A stretch of DNA of 64,000 nucleotides from Arhodomonas aquaeolei DSM 8974 (GCF_000374645.1 NZ_KB894802.1:209654-273653); one strand, 5' to 3'; positions 18,868-28,120 are shown, counted from the stretch's first letter. Made by a program: numbers and translations. Notes: a model not told the origin generated them from the letters alone.

Positions 18868-19589
18868 ATGGACATGCGCTCTACGAGGCGGTCCAGCGGG
18901 GGAGCAGCGACGACCTGCTGGTGGCGAACGCCCCGCTGGTGCGACGCATCGCTCACCACCTGGCGAGCCGACTGCCTCCGAGCGTGCAGATCGAGGACCT
19001 CATCCAGGCGGGCATGGTCGGCCTGCTGGAGGCGGCGCGGCAGTTCGACGCCAGCCAGGGCGCCTCGTTCCAGACCTATGCCGGCATCCGCATCCGCGGT
19101 GCCATGCTCGATGAGATCCGGCGCCTCGACTGGACACCGCGTTCCGTGCACCGTCGCTCCCGGGAGGCCGCCGAAGCCATCCACGTCCTGGAGAACGAGC
19201 TCGGCCGTGAGCCCCGGGACGCCGAGGTCGCCGCCAGGCTGGGCGTGAGTGTCGACGACTACCACGGTATGCTCGCCGACGCCTCGAGCGCGCACCTGTT
19301 CAGCATGGACCAGACGGATCCGCAGACCGGCGAGACCCACGACCCCGCCGGGGATGGCCCGTCACCGCAGGACGTGCTGACCGACGGTCACTTCCGCGCC
19401 GACCTTGCCGAGGCCATCCGCGGCCTCAGTGAACGCGACCAGCTGGTGATGCAGCTCTACTATGACGAGGAACTCAATCTGCGCGAGATCGGCGAGGTCC
19501 TCGGGGTGAGCGAGTCACGTGTCAGCCAGATTCGTGGCAAGATAATGCTAAAGCTCAAGGCCTCCCTTGCCGATTGGTTGGATGGATAG
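18864..19589 (+). CDS. fliA: FliA, flagellar sigma factor (sigma-28)
   Basis: Sigma-28 for late flagellar and chemotaxis genes. 241 residues from the ATG at 18864 that overlaps the fleN stop (ATGA); an upstream extension of the frame lies in fleN and is ignored. Region 2 (APLVRRIAHHLASRLP, then QIEDLIQAGMVGLLEA), region 3 and region 4 with a helix-turn-helix (LNLREIGEVLGVSESRVSQI) are all present. The anti-sigma gene flgM is not in the window. Confidence 0.96.
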   Translation: MNGHALYEAVQRGSSDDLLVANAPLVRRIAHHLASRLPPSVQIEDLIQAGMVGLLEAARQFDASQGASFQTYAGIRIRGAMLDEIRRLDWTPRSVHRRSREAAEAIHVLENELGREPRDAEVAARLGVSVDDYHGMLADASSAHLFSMDQTDPQTGETHDPAGDGPSPQDVLTDGHFRADLAEAIRGLSERDQLVMQLYYDEELNLREIGEVLGVSESRVSQIRGKIMLKLKASLADWLDG

Positions 19590-19602
19590 ACACCGATCGG
19601 GG

Positions 19603-19642
19603 CGCCCCCGCGACGGGGGCGTGCACACCGCCGCCGGCGGTG
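19603..19642 (+). terminator. Double hairpin after fliA
   Basis: CGCCCCCG/CGGGGGCG (19603-19610 with 19614-19621) and CACCGCC/GGCGGTG (19626-19632 with 19636-19642). No T-run follows, so termination would be partial or factor-assisted; they separate the flagellar operon from cheY. Confidence 0.45.
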
Positions 19643-19683
19643 AGGCCTCACAATAACTCGCGTTTCCACTCAGGGGGATCGGC

Positions 19684-20082
19684 GTGGCACTGGACAAGCA
19701 CATGAAAATCCTCGTGGTGGACGATTTTTCCACCATGCGGCGCATTATCCGTAATCTTCTGCGGGATCTCGGCTTCGACAACATCTCGGAGGCCGACGAC
19801 GGCAACACCGCGCTGCCCATACTCAAGCGTGGCGGTTTCGACCTGCTCATCACGGACTGGAACATGCCGGGCATGACCGGTATGGACCTGCTCAAGAACG
19901 TCCGTGCCGATGAGGAACTGGCCGAGCTGCCCATCCTGATGGTCACCGCCGAGGCCAAGCGCGAGCAGATCATCGCGGCGGCCCAGGCGGGCGTGAACGG
20001 CTATATCGTCAAGCCCTTCACCGCCGTGACGCTCAAGGAGAAGATCGAGAAGATCTTCGAGCGCATCAATGCGGGGGGTTAG
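19684..20082 (+). CDS. cheY: CheY, chemotaxis response regulator
   Basis: Single-domain receiver that carries phosphate from CheA to FliM. 132 residues. Acidic pair D13/D14, phospho-acceptor D58 ([10 protein letters not shown]), T88 and K110 (YIVKPF) are all present. The start is GTG at 19684 after CAGGGGG; the hydrophobic receiver core begins at the second Met. Heads the cheYZAB cluster four bases before cheZ. Confidence 0.96.
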   Translation: MALDKHMKILVVDDFSTMRRIIRNLLRDLGFDNISEADDGNTALPILKRGGFDLLITDWNMPGMTGMDLLKNVRADEELAELPILMVTAEAKREQIIAAAQAGVNGYIVKPFTAVTLKEKIEKIFERINAGG

Positions 20083-20085
20083 GCG

Positions 20086-20838
20086 ATGAGCGACAGCCAG
20101 CGCAGCCAGGAATATCTCGCGCTAGCACGCACGCTCATCGAACGTGTCGAGGCCGGCGACGACCCGGGCATGCAGGAGACCGTCGATGAGCTAACGCGAC
20201 TGCGTGAGAGCGAGCTCTTCCAGGAGATCGGCCAGCTTACCCGCGAGCTCCACGAGGCCCTCAAGTCCTTTCGCGTGGACAGCCGCCTCACCGATATCGC
20301 CGCGAGCGAGATCCCCGATGCCCGGGAGCGGCTCAACCATGTCATCGAGGTGACCTCCCGTGCCGCCCACCGCACGCTGGAGGCCGTCGAGACCAGCCTG
20401 CCGCTGGCCGACGAGGTCGCTGCCCGGGCCGGGACGCTCCACGAGCGGTGGCAGCAGTTCCGCCGGCGTGAGCTGAGCGCCGACGATTTCCGGGGCCTCA
20501 GCCACGACATCGAGGCCTTCCTGGCCGCCGCCGCAGACAACGGCAAGACACTCCACAACGCGCTTTCCGAAGCGTTGATGGCGCAGGATTACCAGGACAT
20601 CACCGGCCAGATCATCCGCCGCGTCATCACCCTGGTTCAGGAGGTCGAGGACGGCCTGGTCGAGCTCGTGCGCATTTCCGGGGCGCGGATCGCTGAAGAA
20701 AAGCCGCGTGCTGCCGATAAGGCGGATGAACGTGCGGAGCAGCAGCTCAGTGGACCTGCGGTCCCGGGCCAGGACGACGACGATGTCGTATCGGGCCAGG
20801 ACGACGTCGACGACCTGCTCTCCAGCCTCGGCTTCTGA
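20086..20838 (+). CDS. cheZ: CheZ, CheY-P phosphatase
   Basis: Dephosphorylates CheY-P. 250 residues, mostly helical hairpin; the active segment DYQDITGQ contains the catalytic Asp and Gln. The C-terminal CheY-binding helix DDVDDLLSSLGF is intact after a flexible acidic linker. Immediately follows cheY. Confidence 0.95.
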   Translation: MSDSQRSQEYLALARTLIERVEAGDDPGMQETVDELTRLRESELFQEIGQLTRELHEALKSFRVDSRLTDIAASEIPDARERLNHVIEVTSRAAHRTLEAVETSLPLADEVAARAGTLHERWQQFRRRELSADDFRGLSHDIEAFLAAAADNGKTLHNALSEALMAQDYQDITGQIIRRVITLVQEVEDGLVELVRISGARIAEEKPRAADKADERAEQQLSGPAVPGQDDDDVVSGQDDVDDLLSSLGF

Positions 20839-20849
20839 GGGAGACACGC

Positions 20850-23081
20850 ATGGCTATCGATCCGCAGGACGACATCGTCCAGGACTTTCTGGTGGAGTCC
20901 CGGGAGATCCTCGAGGGACTCGGCGAGCAGCTCGTCTCGCTGGAGCAGGCGCCGGAGGACCGCGACCTCCTCAATTCGGTGTTCCGCGGCTTTCATACCA
21001 TCAAGGGCGGTGCCGGATTCCTCGGCCTCGACGAGCTCGTCGACGTCTGCCATCAGACCGAGGACATCTTCAATCTCCTGCGCCAGGGCGAGAAGCAGAT
21101 GAGCCCGGAGCTCATGGACGACGTGCTCCAGGCCCTGGACGTGGTCAATGGCATGTTCGACCGCATCGAGGACGCCCAGGATCTCGAACCCGCGCCGGGG
21201 GGCCTGCTGCAGGCGCTGCGCAGTCATAACCAGCCGGACGACAATGCCGGCGGTGCAGCCACGTCCGCCTCGGACGGGGCGTCGGCAGGCGAGGGCACGG
21301 GTGGAACGACGGCCGCGCCCTCCGGCGCCGCCGCACCTGGCGGTCAGGAGGCCGCGTCCGGGGATATCAGCGACCAGGAGTTCGAGGCGCTGCTCGATGC
21401 CCTCGATGGTGAAGGGGTCGGAGACGGCGGTTCAGCCGCGGCGAAGGACACTGCCGTGGAAGGCGCGGGCGCGGGCGCGAGCGCGGGTGCGGGGGCCGCC
21501 GCCGGTGACGAGATCACCGACGACGAGTTCGAACGCCTGCTCGACGACCTCCATGGCGAGGGTAGTCATCACGGTGTCCCATCCGCCCCGGCTAATGCCG
21601 CCGACGGGCAAGGTCCCGGGGACGCCGCCGCCGGTGACGAGATCACCGACGACGAGTTCGAAAAGGTCCTCGATCAGCTTCACGGCAGCGGCCAGGGTCC
21701 GACGGGGGGCCAGACGGACGCTGCGGAGACGCCCGTGGCCTCCGGCGGCGGATCCTCCGCTGCGCGGGAGCCGTCGTCCCGCCGCCCCGAGGCGTCGGCC
21801 GGCGGTGGGCACCAGGGCGGTGGCGACGGCGGTGCCGCCGCGGGCGGCGGTCAGCACGGCGCCGGCGGACACGGGCACCGCGGTGAGACCAGCGTGCGCG
21901 TGGACACCGCAAAGCTCGACGACATCATGAACCTCGTCGGCGAGCTCGTGCTGGTGCGCAACCGCCTCGCGAACCTCCGCGGCGAGATTGGCGACGAGCG
22001 TCTCTCCCATGCGGTGGGCAACCTCGAGCACGTCACCTCGGACCTGCAGAACTCCGTGATGAAGACCCGGATGCAGCCCATCCGCAAGGTCTTCGGCCGT
22101 TTCCCGCGGGTCATCCGCGATCTCGCCCGCAACCTGGAAAAGGAGGTCGAGCTCGTCACCGCCGGCGAGGAGACGGATCTGGACAAGAACCTGGTCGAGG
22201 CACTGGCGGATCCGCTCGTCCACCTCATCCGCAACTCCGTGGACCACGGCCTGGAGCCCCCGGACGAGCGCCAGAGTGCCGGCAAGCGGCGCACCGGCAC
22301 CGTGCGCCTCGCCGCCGAGCAGGAGGGCGATCACATCCTGCTGACCATCGCCGATGACGGCCGCGGCATGGACCCGGACAAGCTCCGCGAGATCGCGGTC
22401 AAGAAGGGCGTTCTGGACGCGGAGTCCGCACGGCGGCTCGACGACAGCGAGTGCTACAACCTCATCTTCGCGCCCGGCTTCTCCACCAAGGAGCAGATCT
22501 CGGACGTCTCCGGGCGCGGCGTGGGTATGGATGTCGTCAAGAACAGCATCTCCCAGCTCAACGGCACCATCGATATCGATTCCGAGCTGGGCCGGGGCAC
22601 GATCATCCGCATCAAGGTGCCGCTGACGCTGGCCATCCTGCCGACCCTCATGGTGCGCATCGCCGGGCGCAAGTTCGCGCTGCCGATGTCCGTGGTCCGC
22701 GAGATCTTCGAGCTCGAGCGCGGCCGTACCAACGTGGTGGACGGGCGACTCACGGTCATGGTCCGTCACAAGGCGATGCCGCTGTTCTTCCTCGAACGCT
22801 GGCTGGACCGGATGGGTGCCGAAGCGGTGGTACCGGCGAAGAGCCTTACCGGCGAGGATCAGGAGAAGGATTCCCAGGTGGTGACCGTGGTCATCGGTCA
22901 CCAGACCGTCGGGTTCGTGGTCGACGAGGTGATCGGTCTCGAGGAGGTCGTGATCAAGCCCCTCGGTGCCATCCTCCACGGTCTGCCGGGGCTGGCGGGC
23001 TCGACCATCACCGGGGACGGGAGCATCGCCCTGATTGTGGACATCCCCAGCCTGATCAAGCAGTACGGCTCGCGTCTATAG
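20850..23081 (+). CDS. cheA: CheA, chemotaxis histidine kinase
   Basis: Core kinase of the chemosensory array. 743 residues: P1 HPt domain with phospho-accepting H49 (FHTIKGGAGF), a long Ala/Gly-rich linker (about residues 130-350), P3 dimerisation, P4 ATPase (LIRNSVDHGLEPP, DDGRGMD, GRGVGMDVV) and P5 CheW-like domain. The linker bears three copies of an acidic motif of the form GDIxDxEFExLLDxLxGxG at about residues 170, 218 and 261; the last two lie in a 39-base exact DNA repeat. The classic P2 CheY-binding domain is not recognisable, so these motifs may take that role. Confidence 0.95.
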   Translation: MAIDPQDDIVQDFLVESREILEGLGEQLVSLEQAPEDRDLLNSVFRGFHTIKGGAGFLGLDELVDVCHQTEDIFNLLRQGEKQMSPELMDDVLQALDVVNGMFDRIEDAQDLEPAPGGLLQALRSHNQPDDNAGGAATSASDGASAGEGTGGTTAAPSGAAAPGGQEAASGDISDQEFEALLDALDGEGVGDGGSAAAKDTAVEGAGAGASAGAGAAAGDEITDDEFERLLDDLHGEGSHHGVPSAPANAADGQGPGDAAAGDEITDDEFEKVLDQLHGSGQGPTGGQTDAAETPVASGGGSSAAREPSSRRPEASAGGGHQGGGDGGAAAGGGQHGAGGHGHRGETSVRVDTAKLDDIMNLVGELVLVRNRLANLRGEIGDERLSHAVGNLEHVTSDLQNSVMKTRMQPIRKVFGRFPRVIRDLARNLEKEVELVTAGEETDLDKNLVEALADPLVHLIRNSVDHGLEPPDERQSAGKRRTGTVRLAAEQEGDHILLTIADDGRGMDPDKLREIAVKKGVLDAESARRLDDSECYNLIFAPGFSTKEQISDVSGRGVGMDVVKNSISQLNGTIDIDSELGRGTIIRIKVPLTLAILPTLMVRIAGRKFALPMSVVREIFELERGRTNVVDGRLTVMVRHKAMPLFFLERWLDRMGAEAVVPAKSLTGEDQEKDSQVVTVVIGHQTVGFVVDEVIGLEEVVIKPLGAILHGLPGLAGSTITGDGSIALIVDIPSLIKQYGSRL

Positions 23082-23108
23082 AGCGGCAGGAGAGGTAGGA
23101 GAGCGGTT

Positions 23109-24215
23109 TTGAGCAGAGTAAGGACGCTGGTTGTCGACGACTCCGGCTTCTTCCGCCGGCGGATCTGCGATCTGCTGGCGTCGGATCCGCAGATCGAGGT
23201 GGTCGGTGAGGCCGTCGACGGCAGGGAGGCCGTGCAGAAGGTCCAGCGCCTGCGTCCGGACGTGGTGACCATGGATATCGAGATGCCGGTGCTCGACGGC
23301 ATCTCCGCGGTGCGCGAGATCATGCGCCGCAACCCGACGCCCGTGCTCATGTTCTCCTCGCTCACCTACGATGGGGCCCGGCCCACGCTGGATGCACTCG
23401 AGGCCGGGGCGGTGGACTTCCTGCCCAAGCGCTTCTCGGACATCTCCAGCAACCACGACCACGCCCGGCGGCTGCTCTGCGAGAAGGTCAAGCTGGTGGG
23501 CCGGCGCTCCATGCGGCGACCCACCTCACCGCCGCCGTCCCCCGCCTCCGGACAGGGCCGGGCGCGGGGCACGGCCCAGGCGCAGTCCGGCGCACCGGTG
23601 CAGGCACAGCAGCCGCCGCAACGGCGGGTGGAGGTGCCCGCCGGCAAGGTCCGGCTGGTGATCATCGGCACCTCCACGGGCGGGCCGGTGGCACTGCAGA
23701 AGGTGCTGGCGAAGCTGCCCCCGAACTTCCCCATGCCCGTGGTGCTGATCCAGCACATGCCCGAGGCGTTCACGGAGGCCTTCGCGGCGCGGCTCGACCA
23801 GCTCTGCCCGTTGCGCGTGCGTCAGGCCGTCGAGGGCGATTCCCTGCGTGCCGGCGAGGTGCTGCTCGCCCCCGGCGGCCAGCATCTGGGTTTCAAGAGC
23901 CAGGGCGGGCACCTCGCGGTGCGGCTGATCGAGCCGCAGCCGAACCAGTTCTATCGTCCCAGTGTCGACGTTGCCTTCGAGGAGGCGGCCCGTCATGTGC
24001 CGGGGCACGTTCTGGGCGTGGTGCTCACCGGGATGGGGGCGGACGGCTGCGAGGGTGCACGCGCACTCAAGCGCAGCGGCTCCCTGGTGTGGGCGCAGGA
24101 CGAGGCGAGCAGCGTCATCTACGGCATGCCGGCCGCGGTGGCCAGGGCGGGACTGACCGATCAGATCCTGGATATCGACGCCGTCGGGCCGGCGCTGGCA
24201 CGGTTGCGGGCCTGA
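23109..24215 (+). CDS. cheB: CheB, receptor methylesterase
   Basis: Removes methyl groups from receptors for adaptation. 368 residues: receiver domain with D56 (VVTMDIEMPVLDG), a Pro/Gln-rich linker, and a methylesterase domain with S189 in GTSTGGP, H216 (LIQHMPEAFT) and D312 (GMGADG). The start is TTG at 23109, supported by AGGAGAG six bases upstream. No cheR is seen in the window. Confidence 0.95.
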   Translation: MSRVRTLVVDDSGFFRRRICDLLASDPQIEVVGEAVDGREAVQKVQRLRPDVVTMDIEMPVLDGISAVREIMRRNPTPVLMFSSLTYDGARPTLDALEAGAVDFLPKRFSDISSNHDHARRLLCEKVKLVGRRSMRRPTSPPPSPASGQGRARGTAQAQSGAPVQAQQPPQRRVEVPAGKVRLVIIGTSTGGPVALQKVLAKLPPNFPMPVVLIQHMPEAFTEAFAARLDQLCPLRVRQAVEGDSLRAGEVLLAPGGQHLGFKSQGGHLAVRLIEPQPNQFYRPSVDVAFEEAARHVPGHVLGVVLTGMGADGCEGARALKRSGSLVWAQDEASSVIYGMPAAVARAGLTDQILDIDAVGPALARLRA

Positions 24216-24235
24216 CGGCCCGTCGCGGAGGACGC

Positions 24236-25039
24236 ATGCACGTATGGACCGTCGCGAATCAGAAGGGCGGGGTCGGCAAGACCACTACCGTGGTCAGTCT
24301 CGGCGGTCTGTGCGCCCAGCGCGGCCTGCGCACGCTGGTGGTGGACCTCGACCCCCACGGTTCGCTGAGCAGCTATTTCCGCCTCGATCCGGAGTCCGTC
24401 AACCCGGGGCTCTACGAGCTGTTCCGCAACGACGGTCAGCTCGAGCCGGCGATGCTGCGGCCCACCGGCGTCGAAGGCCTGTCGCTGCTGCCGGCGTCCA
24501 CGGCGCTGGCGACGCTGGACCGCCAGCTCGGCACCCGCAAGGGCATGGGGCTGATCCTGCGCCGGGCGCTACAGCGCCTGGACGGCGAGTTCGAGCGGGT
24601 GCTGCTCGACTGCCCGCCCATGCTGGGCGTGCTGATGGTCAATGCCCTGGCGGCGAGCCAGCGAGTGATCATCCCGGTGCAGACCGAGTTCCTGGCGGTC
24701 AAGGGGCTTGAGCGGATGATGCGCACGCTGGCGATGATCCAGCGCTCGCGCAACGAGGCGCAGCCGCAGACCATCGTGCCCACGCTCTACGACCAGCGTA
24801 CGCGCGCCTCGGTGGAGACCCTGGCGCTGCTGCGCCACGAGTATTCGGACCTCCTCTGGGACGATGTCATCCCGGAGGACACGCTCTTCCGCGAGGCGAG
24901 CAAGCAGGCCCTGCCGCTCACGGTACTGCGGCCATGGGCGCGGGGCAGCCAGGCATACCGCCGGCTTCTGGCTACGGTGGAAGCCACGGCGGAAGACGAT
25001 CAAAAGGCAAAGGTGCTGGGCGATGACGCGGCGATCTGA
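24236..25039 (+). CDS. parC: ParC-like ParA ATPase for chemotaxis array positioning
   Basis: ParA/Soj-type ATPase; in Vibrio and Pseudomonas the equivalent gene between cheB and cheW places chemosensory arrays at the pole. 267 residues with Walker A KGGVGKTTTVVSLG, the VVDLDPHGSLS segment and DCPPMLGVLMVNAL. The start at 24236 follows GGAGGA. It overlaps the next gene. In Pseudomonas motCD lie between cheB and this gene; they are absent here. The symbol rests on family and position. Confidence 0.85.
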   Translation: MHVWTVANQKGGVGKTTTVVSLGGLCAQRGLRTLVVDLDPHGSLSSYFRLDPESVNPGLYELFRNDGQLEPAMLRPTGVEGLSLLPASTALATLDRQLGTRKGMGLILRRALQRLDGEFERVLLDCPPMLGVLMVNALAASQRVIIPVQTEFLAVKGLERMMRTLAMIQRSRNEAQPQTIVPTLYDQRTRASVETLALLRHEYSDLLWDDVIPEDTLFREASKQALPLTVLRPWARGSQAYRRLLATVEATAEDDQKAKVLGDDAAI

Positions 25040-25766
25040 ACAGCACGGCTCCCAGCTGCTCGAGCAGACGGACGCCGTCCGCGGCTACCTCGACGAGCTG
25101 CTGCGCGACCTTCCCACGGATGAGAGAGACGACGTCACGGCGGCGCACGCACCCGAGTCGCAGCCCCTGCGGGTGGTATCGGAGTCGGCCCCCCTCTCGC
25201 CCGCGGAAAGCCCGGAGGGGTCGGCGCTGACGCGGGCGGTGGGGGCCGGTGGCGGCGAGGCCGGCGAGGGGAGTCTGGTTCCGCCCTGGGCGAGCCCGCA
25301 GTTCCAGGCGCTGCTCTTCGAGGTCGGCAGCCTCAAGCTCGCGGTGCCGCTGGTCAAGCTGCACAGCGTGGTGCCGTTCAGCGATCACATCGCGGCCGTT
25401 CCGCGCCAGCCCGAGTGGGTGCACGGCATGATGCGCTATCGTGGCCGCAACGTGCTGGTGATCGACACCGCGCGGCTGGTGCTGCCGTCGACGCACGCCG
25501 ACGCCGATGCCGCCGAGGGCCGCCCCGAGCACATGCTCATCGTCGGTGATGGACGCTGGGGGCTCGCCTGCCGGCGGATCGGTGACGTGGTACGACTGAC
25601 TCCGGGCGAGGTACGCTGGCGCAGTCGCGCGGGACGCAGGCCCTGGCTGGCGGGTACGGTCCTCGGGCGACTGTGTGCGTTAATGGATACCGAGGCGTTT
25701 GCCGATATGTTGAGTCAGGGGGCGGAAGGTGCCGCCCTGAGCGTGCGCATCACGGAGAACGAATAG
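25023..25766 (+). CDS. parP: ParP-like CheW-domain protein
   Basis: 247 residues. The first ~95 residues are hydrophilic and unstructured; the rest is a CheW-like domain (LLFEVGSLKLAVPLVKLHSVVPFSDHI onward). In Vibrio, ParP links ParC to CheA and receptors through such a domain. The start overlaps the parC stop, and cheW follows after two bases, matching the parC-parP-cheW order. Confidence 0.82.
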   Translation: MTRRSEQHGSQLLEQTDAVRGYLDELLRDLPTDERDDVTAAHAPESQPLRVVSESAPLSPAESPEGSALTRAVGAGGGEAGEGSLVPPWASPQFQALLFEVGSLKLAVPLVKLHSVVPFSDHIAAVPRQPEWVHGMMRYRGRNVLVIDTARLVLPSTHADADAAEGRPEHMLIVGDGRWGLACRRIGDVVRLTPGEVRWRSRAGRRPWLAGTVLGRLCALMDTEAFADMLSQGAEGAALSVRITENE

Positions 25767-25768
25767 TT

Positions 25769-26254
25769 ATGTCGGAACAGCTGCATGCACAGACCGAGGC
25801 CGAGGGCGCGGTTAGCCAGTGGGTCACCTTCACCCTCGACGACGAGACCTACGGCATAGGGGTAATGCAGGTCCAGGAGGTCCTGCCGCTCTCGGAGATC
25901 GCGCCGGTGCCCGGTGCGCCGCCTTACGTGCTCGGTATCATCAACCTGCGTGGCAATGTGGTCACCGTCATCGACACCCGCATGCGTTTCGGTCTGCGCC
26001 CGAAGGAGCCGGAGGACAGCGACCGCATCGTGGTGATGGAGGCGGGTAACCAGGTCGCCGGCATCCTGGTCGATAGCGTCGCCGAGGTGACCTACGTGCG
26101 CGACGGCGAGATCGACACCGCGCCCAACGTCGGCAATGACGACGCCTCGCATTATATCTACGGCGTGGTCAGCCGGGACGACGACCTGCTGATCCTGGTG
26201 GACGTCAACCGCCTGCTGAGCGCCGATGAGTGGGAGGAGGTCGCCGAGCTCTGA
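25769..26254 (+). CDS. cheW: CheW, chemotaxis coupling protein
   Basis: Scaffold between receptors and CheA. 161 residues, single CheW domain (VTFTLDDETYGIGVMQVQEVLPLSEIAPVPGAP is its N-terminal strand set, VLGIINLRGNVVTVIDTRMRFG the core). The start at 25769 lies just after the parP stop. Confidence 0.96.
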   Translation: MSEQLHAQTEAEGAVSQWVTFTLDDETYGIGVMQVQEVLPLSEIAPVPGAPPYVLGIINLRGNVVTVIDTRMRFGLRPKEPEDSDRIVVMEAGNQVAGILVDSVAEVTYVRDGEIDTAPNVGNDDASHYIYGVVSRDDDLLILVDVNRLLSADEWEEVAEL

Positions 26255-26279
26255 TGAGGCGATGGCTGGAGATGGCGGC

Positions 26280-26681
26280 GTGAGCGCGATGCTGATCGCG
26301 ACGGGGGCGGCGGTGCTCGCACTCACCGCGCTTGCCGCGGCCGCCTATGTCGTGCGGCGATCGCGCGCCCATGCGCGCTGGCTCACGGCGATGGATTCGC
26401 GCTGGGCCGATCTCGCCGAGCAGCTCAAGGCCCTCACCGCTGGCGCCCTCGGGCAGGGGGAACGGCTGAACCGCCTCGAGGAGAACATCGGGCGGCTGCG
26501 ACACCGCCTGGACACTGTCGCGAGCCAGGAGACCGGTGGCGGCCCGGCCTTCGCCCAGGCGATCCGGCTCGCGCGCCGGGGCGCCAGTGTCGACGAGGTC
26601 ATGGAAACCTGCGGGCTGAGCCGCATGGAAGCGGAGCTGGTGGTCACCCTCCACCGTGATGAGGACGGTGGCGGCGGCTGA
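26280..26681 (+). CDS. DUF2802 membrane-anchored protein of the chemotaxis cluster
   Basis: About 133 residues: one N-terminal membrane helix (LIATGAAVLALTALAAAAYVV), a coiled-coil segment with LNRLEENIGRLRHRLDTV, and a C-terminal small domain (FAQAIRLARRGASVDEVMETCGLSRMEAELVVTLH) typical of DUF2802, which follows cheW in Pseudomonas. The GTG at 26280 is preferred because GGAG is eight bases upstream; the ATG at 26262 is an alternative. Molecular role not known to me. Confidence 0.8.
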   Translation: MSAMLIATGAAVLALTALAAAAYVVRRSRAHARWLTAMDSRWADLAEQLKALTAGALGQGERLNRLEENIGRLRHRLDTVASQETGGGPAFAQAIRLARRGASVDEVMETCGLSRMEAELVVTLHRDEDGGGG

Positions 26682-26724
26682 ACACCGTGCGCCGGTCCCG
26701 GACCGCGCCTGCGCCTGTGGCCTT

Positions 26725-27033
26725 TCAACGCTCCGATCCGCCCTTCTCACGGGCGCTGTAGCCCGTCGGGACGCGGCCGCGAACCCAGTAGGCGAAGGCG
26801 ATCACCTCAGCGACTGCGCGGTAGAGGTCCTCGGGTATCTCCTGGCCCAGAGGCAACGTCGCCAGGACCTCCGCCAGGTCCGCGTTGGCGTCCAGGGGCA
26901 CGCCGTGTGCCTCGGCGATCCGCCGGATCTCGTCCGCGGTGACGCCTTGGCCGCTCGCGGTCACCCGCGGCGCACTGTCGCCGCTGTATTCCAGGGCGAC
27001 GGCGATCCGCCGACGTTCGTCAGGCCCGGTCAT
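26725..27033 (-). CDS. FlhX, stand-alone FlhB C-terminal domain
   Basis: 102 residues matching only the cytoplasmic domain of FlhB (RRIAVALEYSGDSAPRVTASG, then EIRRIAEAHGVPL, then GQEIPEDLYRAVAEVIAFAYWV). The self-cleavage NPTH motif of true FlhB is absent, as expected of FlhX/FhlB-type partial copies, which in other bacteria can partly substitute for the cleaved FlhB C-terminal piece. It is translated with the upstream FliK-like gene (14-base overlap) and is convergent with the DUF2802 gene. Confidence 0.85.
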   Translation of the reverse strand: MTGPDERRRIAVALEYSGDSAPRVTASGQGVTADEIRRIAEAHGVPLDANADLAEVLATLPLGQEIPEDLYRAVAEVIAFAYWVRGRVPTGYSAREKGGSER

Positions 27034-28120
27034 TGATCAATCCCTCCCCGTCCTCGGATATCGCGCCGGCCTCGGGCTCCGGCGGCCGTTCGCTTACCCT
27101 CAGCCCCTGGATCGCGAGCCCGGCGTCGTCCAGGGCCTTCTCCAGGTGGGGCATCTCCGTGGCCAGCGCCTCGCGAAGCACGGCATCCTCCGCGCGCCAG
27201 GTGATGCTGAGGCCGTCGGCGTCGTAGAACAGCCGGGCTTCCAGCTCGCCGAGACCGGTGAACCCCAGGCGGACATCTACCCGCCAGCGTTTCGGTTCGC
27301 CTTCGGTGGCCGTGTCGCCGCCCTCGCCGCGGCCGGTGGACTCCTCGCGGATCGACAGGCGCAGATCGTCGATCTCGCCACCGTTCGCCACCGGCAGCTC
27401 GAAGCTCAGGGCGACCTGGCCGTTGGGCCGGTGGGCGGCGAGTTGGTGGATCATCTGCCGCGCCAGGACGCCGCTGACGGCCTGCTCGGCGTCCCGGGCC
27501 GCGCGGCTGGCGGTCGCGTCGTCGCGCTCGCCAGCCGCGCGGTCCGACCCGCGCAGTGCGGCCGCCAGGCGCAGTAGGCGGGCACGGAGGTCACCGCGGG
27601 TGATGATGTCGGCCTGTTCGGGTTGAGCGGCAAGCCGGCTCTCGAAAAGGGTTCCGGAGTTCCGCAGCGCGGTATGCAGGCCTTCCGCGGAACTCAGTTG
27701 TCCGGGGGTCGGCAGTGAGGCCAGCAGGGGCTGGAGCGCCCGTGCGGCCGGCTCGGGGATCTCGCCTGCGGGTACTGCCGCCAGCAGCCTGATTCCCTGT
27801 GACACGGGTTGCTGGCGCGGCAGGTTGATCCGCTGGAGGCGGGTAAGGGCATCGCCGCCGCTGTGACCGGCCAGGAGCTCCAGACCGGCTTGGCCGCCCT
27901 CGCCGGCGGTTACCCGCAGGGCGACGCTGTCACCGGTGGCGAGGCCGGTGCCGGCGGGCAGCGGCAGGCGCAGGCGGCCGGCCACCGCCATCATCTGACC
28001 CTCGTCGCCGCGACGCACCGTGGCGTGGAGGACCCGTCCCGTGGGCAGGACCTGGAGCATGGGGCTGGCCTCGATGGGTACGCTGATCGGGCGTGGGTTC
28101 GCGGGGGGCGTGTACAGCAT
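27020..28120 (-). CDS. Second FliK-like protein (Flg_hook domain)
   Basis: About 366 residues. The C-terminal half carries a hook-length-control-type domain (QVALSFELPVANGGEIDDLRLSI, then WRVDVRLGFTGLGELEARLFYDADGLSITWRAE), distinct in sequence from FliK at 7666. The N-terminal part is variable and Leu/Ala-rich. ATG at 28120 chosen; the adjacent in-frame GTG at 28123 is possible. Overlap with flhX suggests a FliK/FlhB-like module for a switch function. It lies opposite the diguanylate cyclase and its sigma-54-like promoter. Confidence 0.8.
   Translation of the reverse strand: MLYTPPANPRPISVPIEASPMLQVLPTGRVLHATVRRGDEGQMMAVAGRLRLPLPAGTGLATGDSVALRVTAGEGGQAGLELLAGHSGGDALTRLQRINLPRQQPVSQGIRLLAAVPAGEIPEPAARALQPLLASLPTPGQLSSAEGLHTALRNSGTLFESRLAAQPEQADIITRGDLRARLLRLAAALRGSDRAAGERDDATASRAARDAEQAVSGVLARQMIHQLAAHRPNGQVALSFELPVANGGEIDDLRLSIREESTGRGEGGDTATEGEPKRWRVDVRLGFTGLGELEARLFYDADGLSITWRAEDAVLREALATEMPHLEKALDDAGLAIQGLRVSERPPEPEAGAISEDGEGLINDRA

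Noticed and set aside
24089..24235. N-terminal extension of the ParC-like protein
   Set aside because: The extension lies inside cheB in another frame; the start at 24236 has a good ribosome site and the family N-terminus.
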